Positions 27,492-37,657 of a stretch of DNA of 64,000 nucleotides are shown here, one piece after another. This DNA comes from RPQJ01 sp963754535 (lineage in GTDB: Bacteria > Pseudomonadota > Gammaproteobacteria > Steroidobacterales > Steroidobacteraceae), in NCBI GenBank assembly GCA_963754535.1, contig CAVWGG010000006.1, forward strand, positions 1 through 64,000, written 5' to 3'. Position numbers and translations under genes: made by a program. Below the pieces are notes generated by a model that was given only the letters and a program-made list of their open reading frames with translations, ran no database searches and was not told the DNA's origin. The number at the start of each line of letters is the position of its first letter. Positions within the stretch are counted from its first letter, which is position 1.

Positions 27492-28901
27492 TCACTCCGC
27501 GGGCAACTTGAACGCGAGTCCGCCCTTGATCACGGCCGCAACGTCCTGCAGCCGGCTGATGTCCGCGAGCGGGTCGCCCTTGACCGCGATCAGGTCGCCG
27601 AAGCGTCCCGCCTGCAGGCTGCCGATGCGATCGGCCCAACCCATGTGCTTCGCGGCGAGCGAGGTGGCCGACTGGATGGCCTCCATCGGCGTCATGCCAC
27701 GCTGCACCATGATCGGGAACTGACGCGCGTTGAGGCCGTGCGGATACACGGCCGCGTCGGTGCCGTACACGATGTCGACGCCCGCGGCGTGCGCCCTGCT
27801 GAAGCCCTGGCGCTGTGCTTCGGTCGTCTCGACGTTCTTGCGCAGGAATTCCTCGGGCCACTTTTCCTCGCGGCCAACGGTATCGATCCAGTCGCCGTTG
27901 TAGACGTCCATCGACAAGGCCGTGCCGTGCTCCCTGGCGAGCCGGATGCCTTCGTCGTCGATCAGCGACGCGTGCTCGATCGTGTCGGCGCCGGCAAGGA
28001 TCGCGTCCTTGATCGACTGCGCGCCGTGAGCATGCGCCGAGACCTTCAAGCCGTGGGCATGCGCCACGTCGACCACGGCCTTGATCTCCTCGGGCATCAT
28101 CTCGCGCTCACCCGGCACGCCGCCAAACGCAAGCACTGCGCCGGACGCGATGATCTTGAGCAGGTCGGCGCCGCCAGCCGCGGCCAGCTCGGCCTTCTGC
28201 CGGAACTGCTCGGGCCCGCGCGCGACGCCCATGCGCACCTGCGCCGGAATCTCCGTTTCGGCATGACCCGGGATGACGAGATCGCCTCCACCCGCCGGGA
28301 TCGTCAGGTAAAAGCCCGCAACCTGGATGCGCGGACCCACCGCGTTGCCCTGGTTGATCGCATCCCGCAGGTCGCGGTCGACCCAGGCGATGTAAGTGCC
28401 GACGTCACGAGCGCCGGTGAACCCGGCCAACAGCGTGGCGCGCGCGCTTTCCCGCGCGATCGAGCCCTGCTCCTCCTTCGTGCGCCTGTAGTAAACGCTG
28501 AGGTCGGACGTTTCGTGCCCGCTGTCCGTCAGGTGCGTGTGCATGTCTATCAGGCCCGGCAGGCACGTGTACTGCCGGAGGTCGACGACGGGCAGACCCG
28601 CAGGCGACACCGCCCCCGGCTGCACCGATTCGACACGGCCGTTGCGAATGACCACGGTCGCGAGGCCCTGCGCCTGCGCAGCGACACCGTCGATCAACGT
28701 ACCGCACTGGACCGCCGCGGACCCGGAATCGGCTATATAGGGAACAGCCGACACGACTGGCATTGGTGTCGCCGCAACAGCCGGCAGTACCGTCACGAGG
28801 CTGGTTGCGATGAGCCAGCGCGCGATCCCCACCAAGCGCTGCGACGGTGCGTGCGCCGCGTTTCCGCGACATTGCGGTGCAGGGTAAATGCTGTTCGACA
28901 T
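27492..28901 (-). CDS. Secreted amidohydrolase (imidazolonepropionase-like/Xaa-Pro dipeptidase-like)
   Basis: About 469 residues. The metal-dependent TIM-barrel signature LPGLIDMHTHL supplies two histidines; later ligands are in LKVSAHAHG, DTIEHASLID and VYGTDAAVYPHG. A flanking beta domain starts with GTLIDG and ends with GDLIAVKGDPLADI. The N-terminus has a hydrophobic segment ending LPAVAA, so export is likely. I chose the ATG at 28901, with GGAGACGACG upstream. Relatives include periplasmic prolidase-like peptidases and carboxypeptidases such as Sgx9260; which activity applies here is not clear. First gene of a three-gene operon with the MBL and ABC proteins. Confidence 0.87.
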   Translation of the reverse strand: MSNSIYPAPQCRGNAAHAPSQRLVGIARWLIATSLVTVLPAVAATPMPVVSAVPYIADSGSAAVQCGTLIDGVAAQAQGLATVVIRNGRVESVQPGAVSPAGLPVVDLRQYTCLPGLIDMHTHLTDSGHETSDLSVYYRRTKEEQGSIARESARATLLAGFTGARDVGTYIAWVDRDLRDAINQGNAVGPRIQVAGFYLTIPAGGGDLVIPGHAETEIPAQVRMGVARGPEQFRQKAELAAAGGADLLKIIASGAVLAFGGVPGEREMMPEEIKAVVDVAHAHGLKVSAHAHGAQSIKDAILAGADTIEHASLIDDEGIRLAREHGTALSMDVYNGDWIDTVGREEKWPEEFLRKNVETTEAQRQGFSRAHAAGVDIVYGTDAAVYPHGLNARQFPIMVQRGMTPMEAIQSATSLAAKHMGWADRIGSLQAGRFGDLIAVKGDPLADISRLQDVAAVIKGGLAFKLPAE

Positions 28902-29014
28902 CGCTTCGTCGTCTCCAAGCAACATACGGGCGCGAAACGCCACAAGGCGTTTGACATTGAGTGCGCGGCAGTCTTTCATTCGTCCGCTGTGGTGTCAAAA
29001 CACGGGGACTTTGG

Positions 29015-31036
29015 ATGACGAGCGGGCCGGAACCCGTGGGAACACTGGACGTGGCGCTTGCCCACGCCGAAAAGCTGCTCGTATCCGAGCCGCAACTGGC
29101 TGCCGAACAGGCGCGCGAAATCCTGGGCGCCGTCCCGAACCATCCCGAGGCAACGTTGCTCCTCGCCATGGCGTGTCGCCGGACCAAGAACGTCGGCGAA
29201 GCAGTGCGCATAATCGAACCGCTCGCCGCCTCGCAGCCCCGCTGGGCCGCAGCGCAGCGCGAACTCGGCCTGGCGCTGGGCGATGCCGGGCGCGGTGACG
29301 AAGCCGTAGCGGCTCTGCGTACCGCCGTGCGCCTGCAGCCAACCATGGCGGATGCCTGGCGCGCCCTCGGTGACCACCTGTTCGCCATGGGCGATACGGC
29401 GGGTGCCGACCAGGCCTACGCGAACCACGTCCGCAATTCGACGCGCGATCCACGCCTGATGGAGCCCGCCCTCGCCCTGGCCGAAGGCCGTATCGCCGTC
29501 GCCGAACCGCTGCTGCGCAATCACCTGAAGCAGTTTCCGACCGACGTCGCCGCGATCCGCATGCTGGCCGAAATCGCCTCGCGCATCGGACGCTACACCG
29601 ACGCCGAGAACCTGCTCACGCGCTGCCTGGAACTTGCGCCCGGCTTCAGGGCCGCGCGCCACAACTACGCCATCGTGCTGCACCGGAACAACAAGCCGGT
29701 CGAGGCGCTGGCACAGATCGAAGAACTGCTCGCGGCCGAGCCGCGCAGCCCGAGCTTCCGCAACCTGAAGGCGACCGTGCTCGCGCGCGTCGGCGAGTAC
29801 GACGAGGCGATCCGCCTCTACGAGCAACTGCTCGGTGAATACCCGCGGCATGCGAAGGTCTGGTTGAGCCATGGCCATGCGCTCAAGACGGCGGGACGGC
29901 AGGACGATTCGGTCGCCGCGTATCGCAAGTCGATCGAACTGGAGCCGGGCCTCGGCGAGGCCTACTGGAGCCTGGCGAACCTGAAGACTTTCCGCTTCGC
30001 CGACGCGGACGTCGCGGCGATGCGCGCGCAACTCGAGCGCAGCGACCTGACGCAGGAAGACCGGTTCCACTTCCACTTCTCGCTCGGCAAAGCCGCCGAG
30101 GATGCGCAGGACTACGCCGAATCGTTCCGCCATTACGCGGAAGGCAATCGACTGCGCAAGGAAGTGGTGCCCTACGACAGCAACACTGTCGCCGAGAACG
30201 TCCGCCGTTCACGCGCGTTGTTCACGCCCGGGTTCTTCGCGGCACGCCGCGGCGCGGGGTGCACGGCGCCCGACCCTATTTTCGTGGTGGGGCTGCCGCG
30301 TTCGGGATCGACGCTGGTCGAACAGATCCTGTCGAGCCATTCCGCGATCGAAGGCACGATGGAATTGCCGGACGTCGTCGGCATCGTCAAGGAATTGAGC
30401 GGCCGCAACCGGCGCTCGGAAGTCTCGAAGTACCCCGAGGTGCTCGAGTCGCTGGACCCCGGCGCGTTGCGCGAGCTCGGCGAGCGTTACCTGGCGCAGA
30501 CCCGCATCCAGCGCAAGACCGACGCGCCCTTCTTCATCGACAAGCTGCCGAACAACTGGGCGCACGTGGGTCTCATCCACCTGATGCTGCCCAACGCCAG
30601 GATCATCGACACGCGCCGCCATCCGCTGAGCTGCTGCTTCTCCGGCTTCAAGCAGCACTTCGCGCGGGGCCAGAACTTCAGCTATGCGCTCGACGACATC
30701 GGCCGCTACTACGCCGACTACGTCACGCTGATGGCGCACTACGACGCCGTGCTGCCCGGCCGCGTCCATCGCGTGATCTACGAGCGCATGGTCGACGACA
30801 CCGAAAGCGAGGTGCGACGGCTGCTCGAGTACTGCAGGTTGCCGTTCGAGGATGCCTGCCTGCGTTTCTACGAGAACGACCGCGCCGTCCGCACGGCGAG
30901 TTCGGAGCAGGTGCGCCAGCCGATCTTCCGCGACGCGGTGGACCATTGGCGCCATTACGAACCCTGGCTGGACCCGCTCAAGGCGGCGCTCGGCCCGACG
31001 CTCGACGCTTACCCCGCAGCGCCGCCGCTGCAATGA
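29015..31036 (+). CDS. TPR-repeat sulfotransferase
   Basis: A 673-residue protein with two parts. Residues about 1-370 are tandem tetratricopeptide repeats, with units such as AEQAREILGAVPNHPEATLLLA, noted here by their A-x-x-P-x-x-P spacing. From about residue 420 comes a sulfotransferase domain with the 5'-phosphosulfate-binding loop VVGLPRSGSTLVEQIL and a later RHPLSCCFSGFKQHF 3'-phosphate motif. It would transfer sulfate from PAPS to a protein or small molecule bound by the repeats. I chose the ATG at 29015. The TonB receptor gene follows 58 bases later on the same strand; TPR-sulfotransferases are often seen beside such receptors, so the receptor or its cargo could be the target. Confidence 0.88.
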   Translation: MTSGPEPVGTLDVALAHAEKLLVSEPQLAAEQAREILGAVPNHPEATLLLAMACRRTKNVGEAVRIIEPLAASQPRWAAAQRELGLALGDAGRGDEAVAALRTAVRLQPTMADAWRALGDHLFAMGDTAGADQAYANHVRNSTRDPRLMEPALALAEGRIAVAEPLLRNHLKQFPTDVAAIRMLAEIASRIGRYTDAENLLTRCLELAPGFRAARHNYAIVLHRNNKPVEALAQIEELLAAEPRSPSFRNLKATVLARVGEYDEAIRLYEQLLGEYPRHAKVWLSHGHALKTAGRQDDSVAAYRKSIELEPGLGEAYWSLANLKTFRFADADVAAMRAQLERSDLTQEDRFHFHFSLGKAAEDAQDYAESFRHYAEGNRLRKEVVPYDSNTVAENVRRSRALFTPGFFAARRGAGCTAPDPIFVVGLPRSGSTLVEQILSSHSAIEGTMELPDVVGIVKELSGRNRRSEVSKYPEVLESLDPGALRELGERYLAQTRIQRKTDAPFFIDKLPNNWAHVGLIHLMLPNARIIDTRRHPLSCCFSGFKQHFARGQNFSYALDDIGRYYADYVTLMAHYDAVLPGRVHRVIYERMVDDTESEVRRLLEYCRLPFEDACLRFYENDRAVRTASSEQVRQPIFRDAVDHWRHYEPWLDPLKAALGPTLDAYPAAPPLQ

Positions 31037-31094
31037 AAATGAATGTATTCACGCGCCCGCCCACGGGTGCATCACCGAGGGAGACCGATCCAAA

Positions 31095-33515
31095 ATGACC
31101 CGTAGCCGTAAACGGAAACTGCAGCGCCAGCATGGCCGGCCGACTGCAATGCGCGCGCTGGCGGCCAGCGTGCCGACACTGCTTGCCGGAATGTCCGCCT
31201 ATGCGCAGACCACCGCCGGCGGTCTCGAGGAGATCGTGGTGACGGCGCAGAAGCGCTCGGAAGACCTCCAGTCCGTGCCGCTCAGCATCCAGGCGTTCAG
31301 CACGCAGAGGCTCGCAGAGCTGAACGTGCAGAAATTCGACGACTACGTGAAGTTCCTGCCGAGCGTCTCGTACCAGACGTTAGGCCCTGGCTTCGCCAGC
31401 GTCTACATGCGCGGCGTGGCGAGCGGCGGCGACGGCAACCATTCGGGTTCGCTGCCGAGCGTCGGCATCTACCTCGACGAACAGCCGATCACGACGATCC
31501 AGGGCGCCCTCGACGTCCACCTATACGACATCCAGCGCGTCGAAGCGCTGGCCGGGCCGCAGGGCACCCTGTACGGCGCCAGTTCGCAGGCGGGCACGCT
31601 GCGCATCATCACCAACAAGCCGGATTCGTCGGCATTCGATGCCAGCTACGGGCTGGAAGTGAACTCCGTCGACGGCGGCGACATGGGTTATCTCGCGGAG
31701 GGCATGGTCAACCTGCCAATCAACGACCGCTCGGCGGTCCGCCTCGTCGGCTGGTACCGTCACGACGGCGGCTACATCGACAACGTCTATCGCGAGCGCA
31801 CGTACCCGACGTCGGGCATCACGGCGAACAATGCACGGTACGTCGAGGATGACTACAACGACGCGGACACGTACGGCGCCCGCGCCGCCCTGCGCCTCGA
31901 CCTCACCGACAACTGGACCATCACGCCGCAGTTGATGGCGCAGAAGCAGGAAGCCGAAGGCAGCTGGGCCTACGACACTTCCGTCGGCAAGCTCGAACTC
32001 GCGCACGGCCGCCCGGAATTGTCGGACGACCGCTGGGTGCAGGCCGCGCTGACCGTCGAGGGCAAGGTCGCGAACCTCGACCTGGTGTACGCCGGCTCGT
32101 ACCTCAAGCGCGACGTCGACACCGAGTCCGACTACTCCGACTACTCGTACTGGTACGACACCCTCTACGGCTACGGCGCGTACTGGTACGACGACAACAG
32201 CGTGCCGATCGACCCGTCGCAGTACATCCAGGGCAAGGACCGCTACAACCGCTACACGCACGAGCTGCGCCTGTCGTCCGATGCGGACAACCGTTTCCGC
32301 TTCGTGGGCGGCCTGTTCGTGCAGCGCCAGGAGCACGACATCGAGCAGCGCTACATGATCGACGGCCTCGGCGACCAGATCAGCGTGACGGGCTGGCCCG
32401 ACACCATCTGGCTGACCAAGCAGCTGCGCGTGGACAAGGACTTCGCCGTGTTCGGCGAGTTCAGCTTCGACTTCACCGAGAAGCTGACCGGCACGGTCGG
32501 CGCACGCTACTTCGAGTCCGACAACTCGCTGAAGGGCTTCTTCGGCTTCAGCGACGGCTACAGCGGCAGCACCGGCGAAGCCGCCTGCCCGGGCGGCGAC
32601 GCGGATGCCGCTCCTGACTTCAACGGCTCGCCCTGCAAAGTCTTCGACAAGACCACGAAAGAAGACGGCGTCACGCCGCGCGTGAACCTGACCTACAAGT
32701 TCACGGAAGAGGCGATGGTCTACGCGACGTATTCGGAAGGCTTCCGTCCGGGCGGCATCAACCGCCGCGGCACGCTGCCCCCGTACGAAGCCGACTGGTT
32801 GACGAACTACGAGCTCGGCTGGAAATCCACCTGGTTCGACAACCGGCTGCGCTTCAATGGCGCGGTCTTCAGCCAGGAATGGGACGACTTCCAGTTCGCA
32901 TTGCTCGGCGCACAGGGCCTCACGGAGATCAACAATGCCGGTGCGGCGCAGATCGACGGCATCGAAATGGACGTCAGCTGGGCGGTCACCGACCGGCTGG
33001 GCATTTCGGCAGGCTTCGCCTTCCTCGACTCGGAGCTGACGGAAAACTACTGCGGCTTCGTCAACGACAAGGGCAACCCCGAGACACGTCCGAACTGCCC
33101 AGGCTTAGACGAAGACGGCAACCCGACGACCAGCGATCCGCAGGCACGGAAAGGCACGACGCTGCCGGTCACGCCGGAACTGAAGGCCAACGCGACCGTG
33201 CGCTACGAGTTCCCGGTGGCCACGTTCGACAGCTACGTGCAGGGTTCGGTGATCTATTCCGACGAACGTCGGACCGACCTGCGCGACGTGGAGAACGCGA
33301 TCATCGGCAACATGCCGAGCTACACGATCGCCGACTTCGCGGCGGGCTTCGGCAAGGACGACTGGAGACTCGAACTGTTCGTGTCGAACGTGTTCGACGA
33401 ACTGGCGCAGGTATCGCGCTTCGCGCAGTGCGCGGAGGCGGTCTGCGGCGGCGAGGTCTACGTCGTGCCGCAGCGTCCGCGCACGATCGGGATCAAGTTC
33501 TCGCAGGAGTTCTAA
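31095..33515 (+). CDS. TonB-dependent receptor
   Basis: An 806-residue outer-membrane receptor with GAGGGAGA upstream of the ATG. The signal region ends at MSAYAQTT; GLEEIVVTAQKRSEDLQSVP follows as the TonB-box region. The plug has VEALAGPQGTLYGASSQAG, where the usual VLRGPQ is VEALAGPQ. The barrel is rich in aromatic residues, including a segment at about 330-350 dense in Tyr, Asp and Ser, and it ends in the canonical Phe (KFSQEF). It is probably co-transcribed with the TPR-sulfotransferase. Substrate unknown. Confidence 0.93.
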   Translation: MTRSRKRKLQRQHGRPTAMRALAASVPTLLAGMSAYAQTTAGGLEEIVVTAQKRSEDLQSVPLSIQAFSTQRLAELNVQKFDDYVKFLPSVSYQTLGPGFASVYMRGVASGGDGNHSGSLPSVGIYLDEQPITTIQGALDVHLYDIQRVEALAGPQGTLYGASSQAGTLRIITNKPDSSAFDASYGLEVNSVDGGDMGYLAEGMVNLPINDRSAVRLVGWYRHDGGYIDNVYRERTYPTSGITANNARYVEDDYNDADTYGARAALRLDLTDNWTITPQLMAQKQEAEGSWAYDTSVGKLELAHGRPELSDDRWVQAALTVEGKVANLDLVYAGSYLKRDVDTESDYSDYSYWYDTLYGYGAYWYDDNSVPIDPSQYIQGKDRYNRYTHELRLSSDADNRFRFVGGLFVQRQEHDIEQRYMIDGLGDQISVTGWPDTIWLTKQLRVDKDFAVFGEFSFDFTEKLTGTVGARYFESDNSLKGFFGFSDGYSGSTGEAACPGGDADAAPDFNGSPCKVFDKTTKEDGVTPRVNLTYKFTEEAMVYATYSEGFRPGGINRRGTLPPYEADWLTNYELGWKSTWFDNRLRFNGAVFSQEWDDFQFALLGAQGLTEINNAGAAQIDGIEMDVSWAVTDRLGISAGFAFLDSELTENYCGFVNDKGNPETRPNCPGLDEDGNPTTSDPQARKGTTLPVTPELKANATVRYEFPVATFDSYVQGSVIYSDERRTDLRDVENAIIGNMPSYTIADFAAGFGKDDWRLELFVSNVFDELAQVSRFAQCAEAVCGGEVYVVPQRPRTIGIKFSQEF

Positions 33516-33544
33516 CCGGTACGGCGCCAGCACGGCGCTGAGCG

Positions 33545-33579
33545 AGGGCGGATCGGCAACGGTCCGCCCTTTCTTTTTT
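33545..33579 (+). terminator. Rho-independent terminator after the TonB receptor
   Basis: AGGGCGGA and TCCGCCCT form an 8-bp stem around a 10-base loop, followed by TTCTTTTTT. It lies 30 bases after the plus-strand receptor stop and separates it from the convergent receptor gene. There is no T-tract in the other direction, so it works only on the plus strand. Confidence 0.85.
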
Positions 33580-33616
33580 CAACTTGTCCCGCTGCGGCGT
33601 GAGAGGCCGCGAGCCA

Positions 33617-35721
33617 TCAGAGCTTGAAAGTGAACCGCGCGCCCCACGTGCGGGGCTGCTCGATGAACACGTCGGCATACGGTCCGAACTGACCGGTCGT
33701 CGCCGCCGCCAGCACCGCCTCGTTCTCGATGTTCTTCACCCACAGGCCGAGGCTCCAGCGATCGTCGGGTGCGTAGTACGTGACCGAGGCATCGGACTTG
33801 AAGTAGTCCTGCTGCTCGGTGCCGCGGAACTGCGCGAACGTGCCCCAGAACGAATCCTCGTAACGTGTTTCGAGGCGCGCGAGCAGCCGGCCCGGACCGA
33901 CCTGGAACTCGTGCTGGTACCCTGCGGATACGGTCCACTCAGGCGCGTTCTGCAGCGGGTAGCCGCCAAAATCACGGTTCGGAATGCCCATGTTCACGCC
34001 GGCAGGAACGATGAAGTCGTCGTACTCGGCGTTGAGGTAACCCACCGACAGGTTCAGCCGGTCGCTGGCGGTCGGCACGAACAGCACGTCGAGCTGGTTG
34101 CCCCAGATCGTCGTCTGTGCGGCGTTGAAGGTCGTGAGCAGCGCCGTGTTGAGGTTGAACGACTGCACCAGCAGGTCTTCGTAGTCGTAGTAGAAGACTT
34201 CGTCGTTGACCTGCAGGCGGTCGTCGAGGAATCGGCTCTTGATGCCGGTCGTGTAGGCCGTCATCGTCGCCGAATTGCACCAGGTTCGACTGCCCGGGCG
34301 TCGCCGGGAACGAGTTGTACGTGCCCGGCTGGTAACCGGTCTGGATCGTCGCGTACGCCATCGCCGTCGCGCCCAGGTCCACTTCCACGCCGAGCTTCCA
34401 GTCGACGTTGTCGTAGTCTTCATCGGCCGAGTACGGCTCGCCGAACGCTGTCTGACCCTCGCCCTCGCGCTTGTCCCAGCTGAAGCGGGCACCAGCCGTG
34501 AAGCGCACGGCATCGGTGAACGAATACGTCGCCTCGCCAAAGGCCGCATAGCCTTCGAGCCGGTTGCGCGACACCTGCGCGAGCGGAAAGCCGCCGACGA
34601 TGAAGTCGCCGTCGTTCGTCACCTGGTACGCATACAGGCCGCCGAGCCACTGCAGCTTCGAGTCCGTGTCGCTCGCGAGCCGCAACTCGTTGGTGACCTG
34701 GTTGTAGTGCGCGGTGAGCAGCGCCGGAATGTTCTCGAGCCAGTAGTCCGCCGCCCAGTCGAGATAGAAGTAGCCGGGGATGTACGTGAGCTTGACGTCG
34801 CCCAGGTCCCAGTCGACCTGCGCGCCGAGCACCATGTTCTCGTAATCCTGCGGCGACGCCGTCGGCGCACCCGGATCGATGCGGTCGTCCCACGGGTCGC
34901 TCGTGTTGAACGCGTTCGGGTCGCCATCGAACGTACCGTCGTTGTAGCCGCGACGCACGAGGTTGGGCGACTTGCCGTCTTTCTTCGCGCCGTGCAGCCA
35001 GACGTAGATGTCGAGGTCGTCCGTGGGCGTGTAGAGCGCCGAGAGCCGGCCCGCGTAGTCCTCCTTCGAGTCCGCGCCTGTCTTCAGGTAGCCGTCGTGC
35101 TGGATGTAATCGAACGCCCCGCGCAGCGCGAGTCGCTCCGACACCGGCAGGTTCTGCACGATCGTGCCGTGCAGGAGCGAATAGTCGCCCACCTCGAGCA
35201 CGCCGCTCGTCTCGAGCTCCTGCGTCGGCCGGTTGAACTCGACGTTGACGGCGCCACCGAGCGCCGCGCGTCCGTACAGCGTGCCCTGCGGGACCTGGCA
35301 GCAGTTCGATCGACGAGATGTCGAACAGGCCGACGCTGGTGCCTTCGCGCGGGATGTAGACGCCGTTGAAGTTGAAGGCATTGGGCGGCTCGATGTTGGG
35401 CAGGTCGAGCGTCGAGCCCACGCCACGGATGTAGAGTTCGGTCGAGGCGTTCTCGGCCTGGAAGCGGACCGACGGCATCAGGTTCTGCACGCCGCGGATG
35501 TCGTACACGCCGGCGCTGACCAGGACGTCGCCTGAAATCGCCGTGACGGCTGCGGCCGTCTTCTGCAGGTCTTCGCTGACTTTCTGCGCCGTGACCGTGA
35601 TGACTTCGAGCCCGGCACCTTCGGCGCCAGCCCCGCCATCGTCAGCGACAGCGAGCGCAGGAATGAGCTGCAGGGCGACGGCGGCCCGCAGCAGCAATGA
35701 ACGCGAATCAGGTTTATGCAT
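33617..35721 (-). CDS. TonB-dependent receptor, with two frameshifts
   Basis: Three adjoining frames add up to one receptor of about 700 residues. The first begins MHKPDSRSLLLRAAV, has the TonB-box region LEVITVTAQKVSEDLQ and reaches IELLPGPAG. The second resumes at PQGTLYGRAALGGAVNVEF, so one extra base near 35290 explains the switch inside the plug motif LLPGPQGTLYG. The third resumes near 34272 with AYTTGIKSRFLDDRLQVN and ends in TWGARFTFKL. It is convergent with the previous receptor. Two independent shifts in one gene could mean a decayed gene, but neither side shows other damage, so sequence errors are likelier. Confidence 0.8.
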
Positions 35722-35793
35722 CGTGCTCTCTACAACGGCACGGCGCGAGCTTCGGCCCCGCCGGCCTGGAGGTTGATCCCTGGGTAGACTGAT

Positions 35794-35870
35794 TGGCGCG
35801 GCCGGAGGGATTCGAACCCCCGACCCTCAGGTTCGAAGCCTGATGCTCTATCCAGCTGAGCTACGGCCGC
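35794..35870 (-). tRNA. tRNA-Arg (anticodon TCG)
   Basis: A full cloverleaf on the minus strand: acceptor GCGGCCG with CGGCCGC, D-arm GCTC...GAGC, anticodon stem TCAGG with CCTGA around loop CTTCGAA (anticodon TCG, reading CGA and related Arg codons), and T-arm with loop TTCGAAT. The discriminator is G and the 3' CCA is encoded at 35794-35796. It begins 24 bases after the mmsA stop on the same strand, so it may be processed from that transcript or use a promoter in the gene's end. Confidence 0.97.
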
Positions 35871-35894
35871 GCGTAAGGTAGTGGAAGTTTACCG

Positions 35895-37424
35895 TTACTT
35901 CATCGTTGGCATGACGAATTGCGCGCTTTCCCGACGCGCGGTAGGCCAGCGCGACGTGACGGTCTTGAGCCGCGTGTAGAAGCGCACGCCGTCCGGACCG
36001 TGCACGTGCAGGGCCCCGAACAGCGAGCGCTTCCAGCCGCCGAAGGAATGGAAGGCCATCGGCACGGGAATTGGCACGTTGATGCCGACCATGCCGGCCT
36101 GCACGCCTTGGGTGAACGTCCGCGCGGCCTCGCCGCTGGCCGTGAAGATAGCCGTGCCATTGCCGAATTCGTGCTCGTTGACGAGACGAGTGGCCGTTGC
36201 CAGGTCCGGCACGCGCACGACGCACAGCACCGGCCCGAAAATCTCTTCCTTGTAGATCCGCATCTGCGGCTCGACGCCGTCGAACAGGCACGGCCCGATG
36301 AAAAACCCACCCTCGAGTCCGCGCAGGCGCAGGCCGCGACCGTCGACGACGAGCTTTGCGCCTTCCTGCACGCCGAGGTCCACGTAACCGCTGACGCGGT
36401 CGCGGTGTTCACGAGTGACGAGCGGGCCCATCTCGACGCCGTCGTCGAGCCCCGAACCCACCTTCAGCTGCTTGAGCTGACGCTGCAGCGCATCGACCAG
36501 CGGGTCGGCCGCATCGCCGACCGCAACGGCCACCGAGATCGCCATGCAGCGCTCGCCGGCCGAGCCATAGGCTGCGCCGATGAGCGCGCTCGCCGCGTTC
36601 TCGGTGTCGGCGTCTGGCATCACGACCATGTGGTTCTTCGCGCCGCCCAGCGCCTGCACGCGCTTGCCGTGCGTCGAGGCGGTGCGATAGATGTATTCGG
36701 CAACCGGGGTCGAGCCGACGAAACTGATGGCGCCGACGCGCGGATCCGTGAGCAGCGTGTCCACCGCTTCGCGATCGCCGTTGACGACGTTGAACACGCC
36801 GTCCGGCAGGCCGGCCTCCTTGAGCAGTTGCGCAACGCGCAGCGGACAGCTCGGATCCTTCTCGGACGGCTTCAGCACGAACGTATTGCCGCACGCGATC
36901 GCCACCGGGAACATCCACATCGGCACCATGGCCGGAAAATTGAACGGCGTGATGCCGGCGCAGACGCCGACCGGCTGGCGCTGCGACCAGCTGTCGACAT
37001 TCGTGCCGACGTTCTCGCTGAACTCGCCCTTCAGCATCTGCGGGATGCCGCAGGCGAACTCGACGACTTCGGTGCCACGGATGACTTCGCCGCGCGCGTC
37101 CGAGAACACCTTGCCGTGCTCGACCGTGATCAGGCGCGCCAGCTCGTCGAGGTGCTCCTCGAGCAGCGCCTTGAACTTGAACATGATCCGCGCGCGCTGC
37201 AGCGGCGGCGTGGCCGACCAGCCCGGCAGTGCAGCCTCGGCGGCAGCAATCGCCGTGCGCGTTTCGTCGGCGCTGGCATAGGCCACTTCGCCCCGCAACT
37301 CACCGGTCGCCGGGTTGTACACCGGGCCCTTGCGGCCCGACAGGCCCGCGACTTCGCGACCCCCGATAAAGTGGCCATGGTCGAGAGCGGGCATCGCTTC
37401 AGCAGTTGATTTCAGCAGGTTCAT
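35895..37424 (-). CDS. mmsA: Methylmalonate-semialdehyde dehydrogenase (CoA-acylating)
   Basis: A 509-residue aldehyde dehydrogenase that oxidises methylmalonate semialdehyde or malonate semialdehyde to propionyl- or acetyl-CoA in valine, inositol or beta-alanine breakdown. The subgroup is recognised by ALGGAKNHMVVMPDAD around residue 258, where most aldehyde dehydrogenases have a catalytic Glu, and by GSAGERCMAIS with nucleophile Cys293. Other signs are ITPFNFPAMVPMWMFP and KEEIFGPVL. The ATG at 37424 has only a weak ribosome binding site. Its usual partners mmsB or acyl-CoA genes are not adjacent; the tRNA gene follows. Confidence 0.93.
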   Translation of the reverse strand: MNLLKSTAEAMPALDHGHFIGGREVAGLSGRKGPVYNPATGELRGEVAYASADETRTAIAAAEAALPGWSATPPLQRARIMFKFKALLEEHLDELARLITVEHGKVFSDARGEVIRGTEVVEFACGIPQMLKGEFSENVGTNVDSWSQRQPVGVCAGITPFNFPAMVPMWMFPVAIACGNTFVLKPSEKDPSCPLRVAQLLKEAGLPDGVFNVVNGDREAVDTLLTDPRVGAISFVGSTPVAEYIYRTASTHGKRVQALGGAKNHMVVMPDADTENAASALIGAAYGSAGERCMAISVAVAVGDAADPLVDALQRQLKQLKVGSGLDDGVEMGPLVTREHRDRVSGYVDLGVQEGAKLVVDGRGLRLRGLEGGFFIGPCLFDGVEPQMRIYKEEIFGPVLCVVRVPDLATATRLVNEHEFGNGTAIFTASGEAARTFTQGVQAGMVGINVPIPVPMAFHSFGGWKRSLFGALHVHGPDGVRFYTRLKTVTSRWPTARRESAQFVMPTMK

Positions 37425-37512
37425 CGTGGAGATTCCAAGCGGGTTCGGCCGGGCGGAGGGCGCATTGGACACGAACCCCCGGCATCCTGCCAACCCTGCG
37501 TCCCGCCGGGCG

Positions 37513-37588
37513 GACCCAGTCCGGTCCCATTCGGGTTCAGCCGGACCATTTCGACCCAGTCCGGACCGTACTGCGGCTGCGGTATAGT
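37513..37588 (+). promoter_or_regulatory. Promoter region with a 12-base direct repeat
   Basis: GACCCAGTCCGG occurs at 37513-37524 and again at 37553-37564, 40 bases apart, followed by TATAGT at 37583-37588, a plausible -10 box about 70 bases before the small secreted-protein gene. The repeat spacing, close to four helical turns, suits a dimeric or looping regulator. No -35 match was recognised. Confidence 0.35.
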
Positions 37589-37657
37589 GCCATTCCGCGA
37601 TTCGCCGGCCACGGTGGCAGGCTGCGCGTCCACTGGCACTTTCGAGGTTCCAACGAC

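Noticed and set aside
26715..29018. Long plus-strand open frame opposite the MBL and amidohydrolase genes
   Set aside because: Compositional shadow; both minus-strand genes have full sets of metal-binding motifs.
33617..35721. Treating the minus-strand receptor as three separate genes
   Set aside because: The pieces are consecutive parts of one receptor with conserved sequence right up to both junctions.
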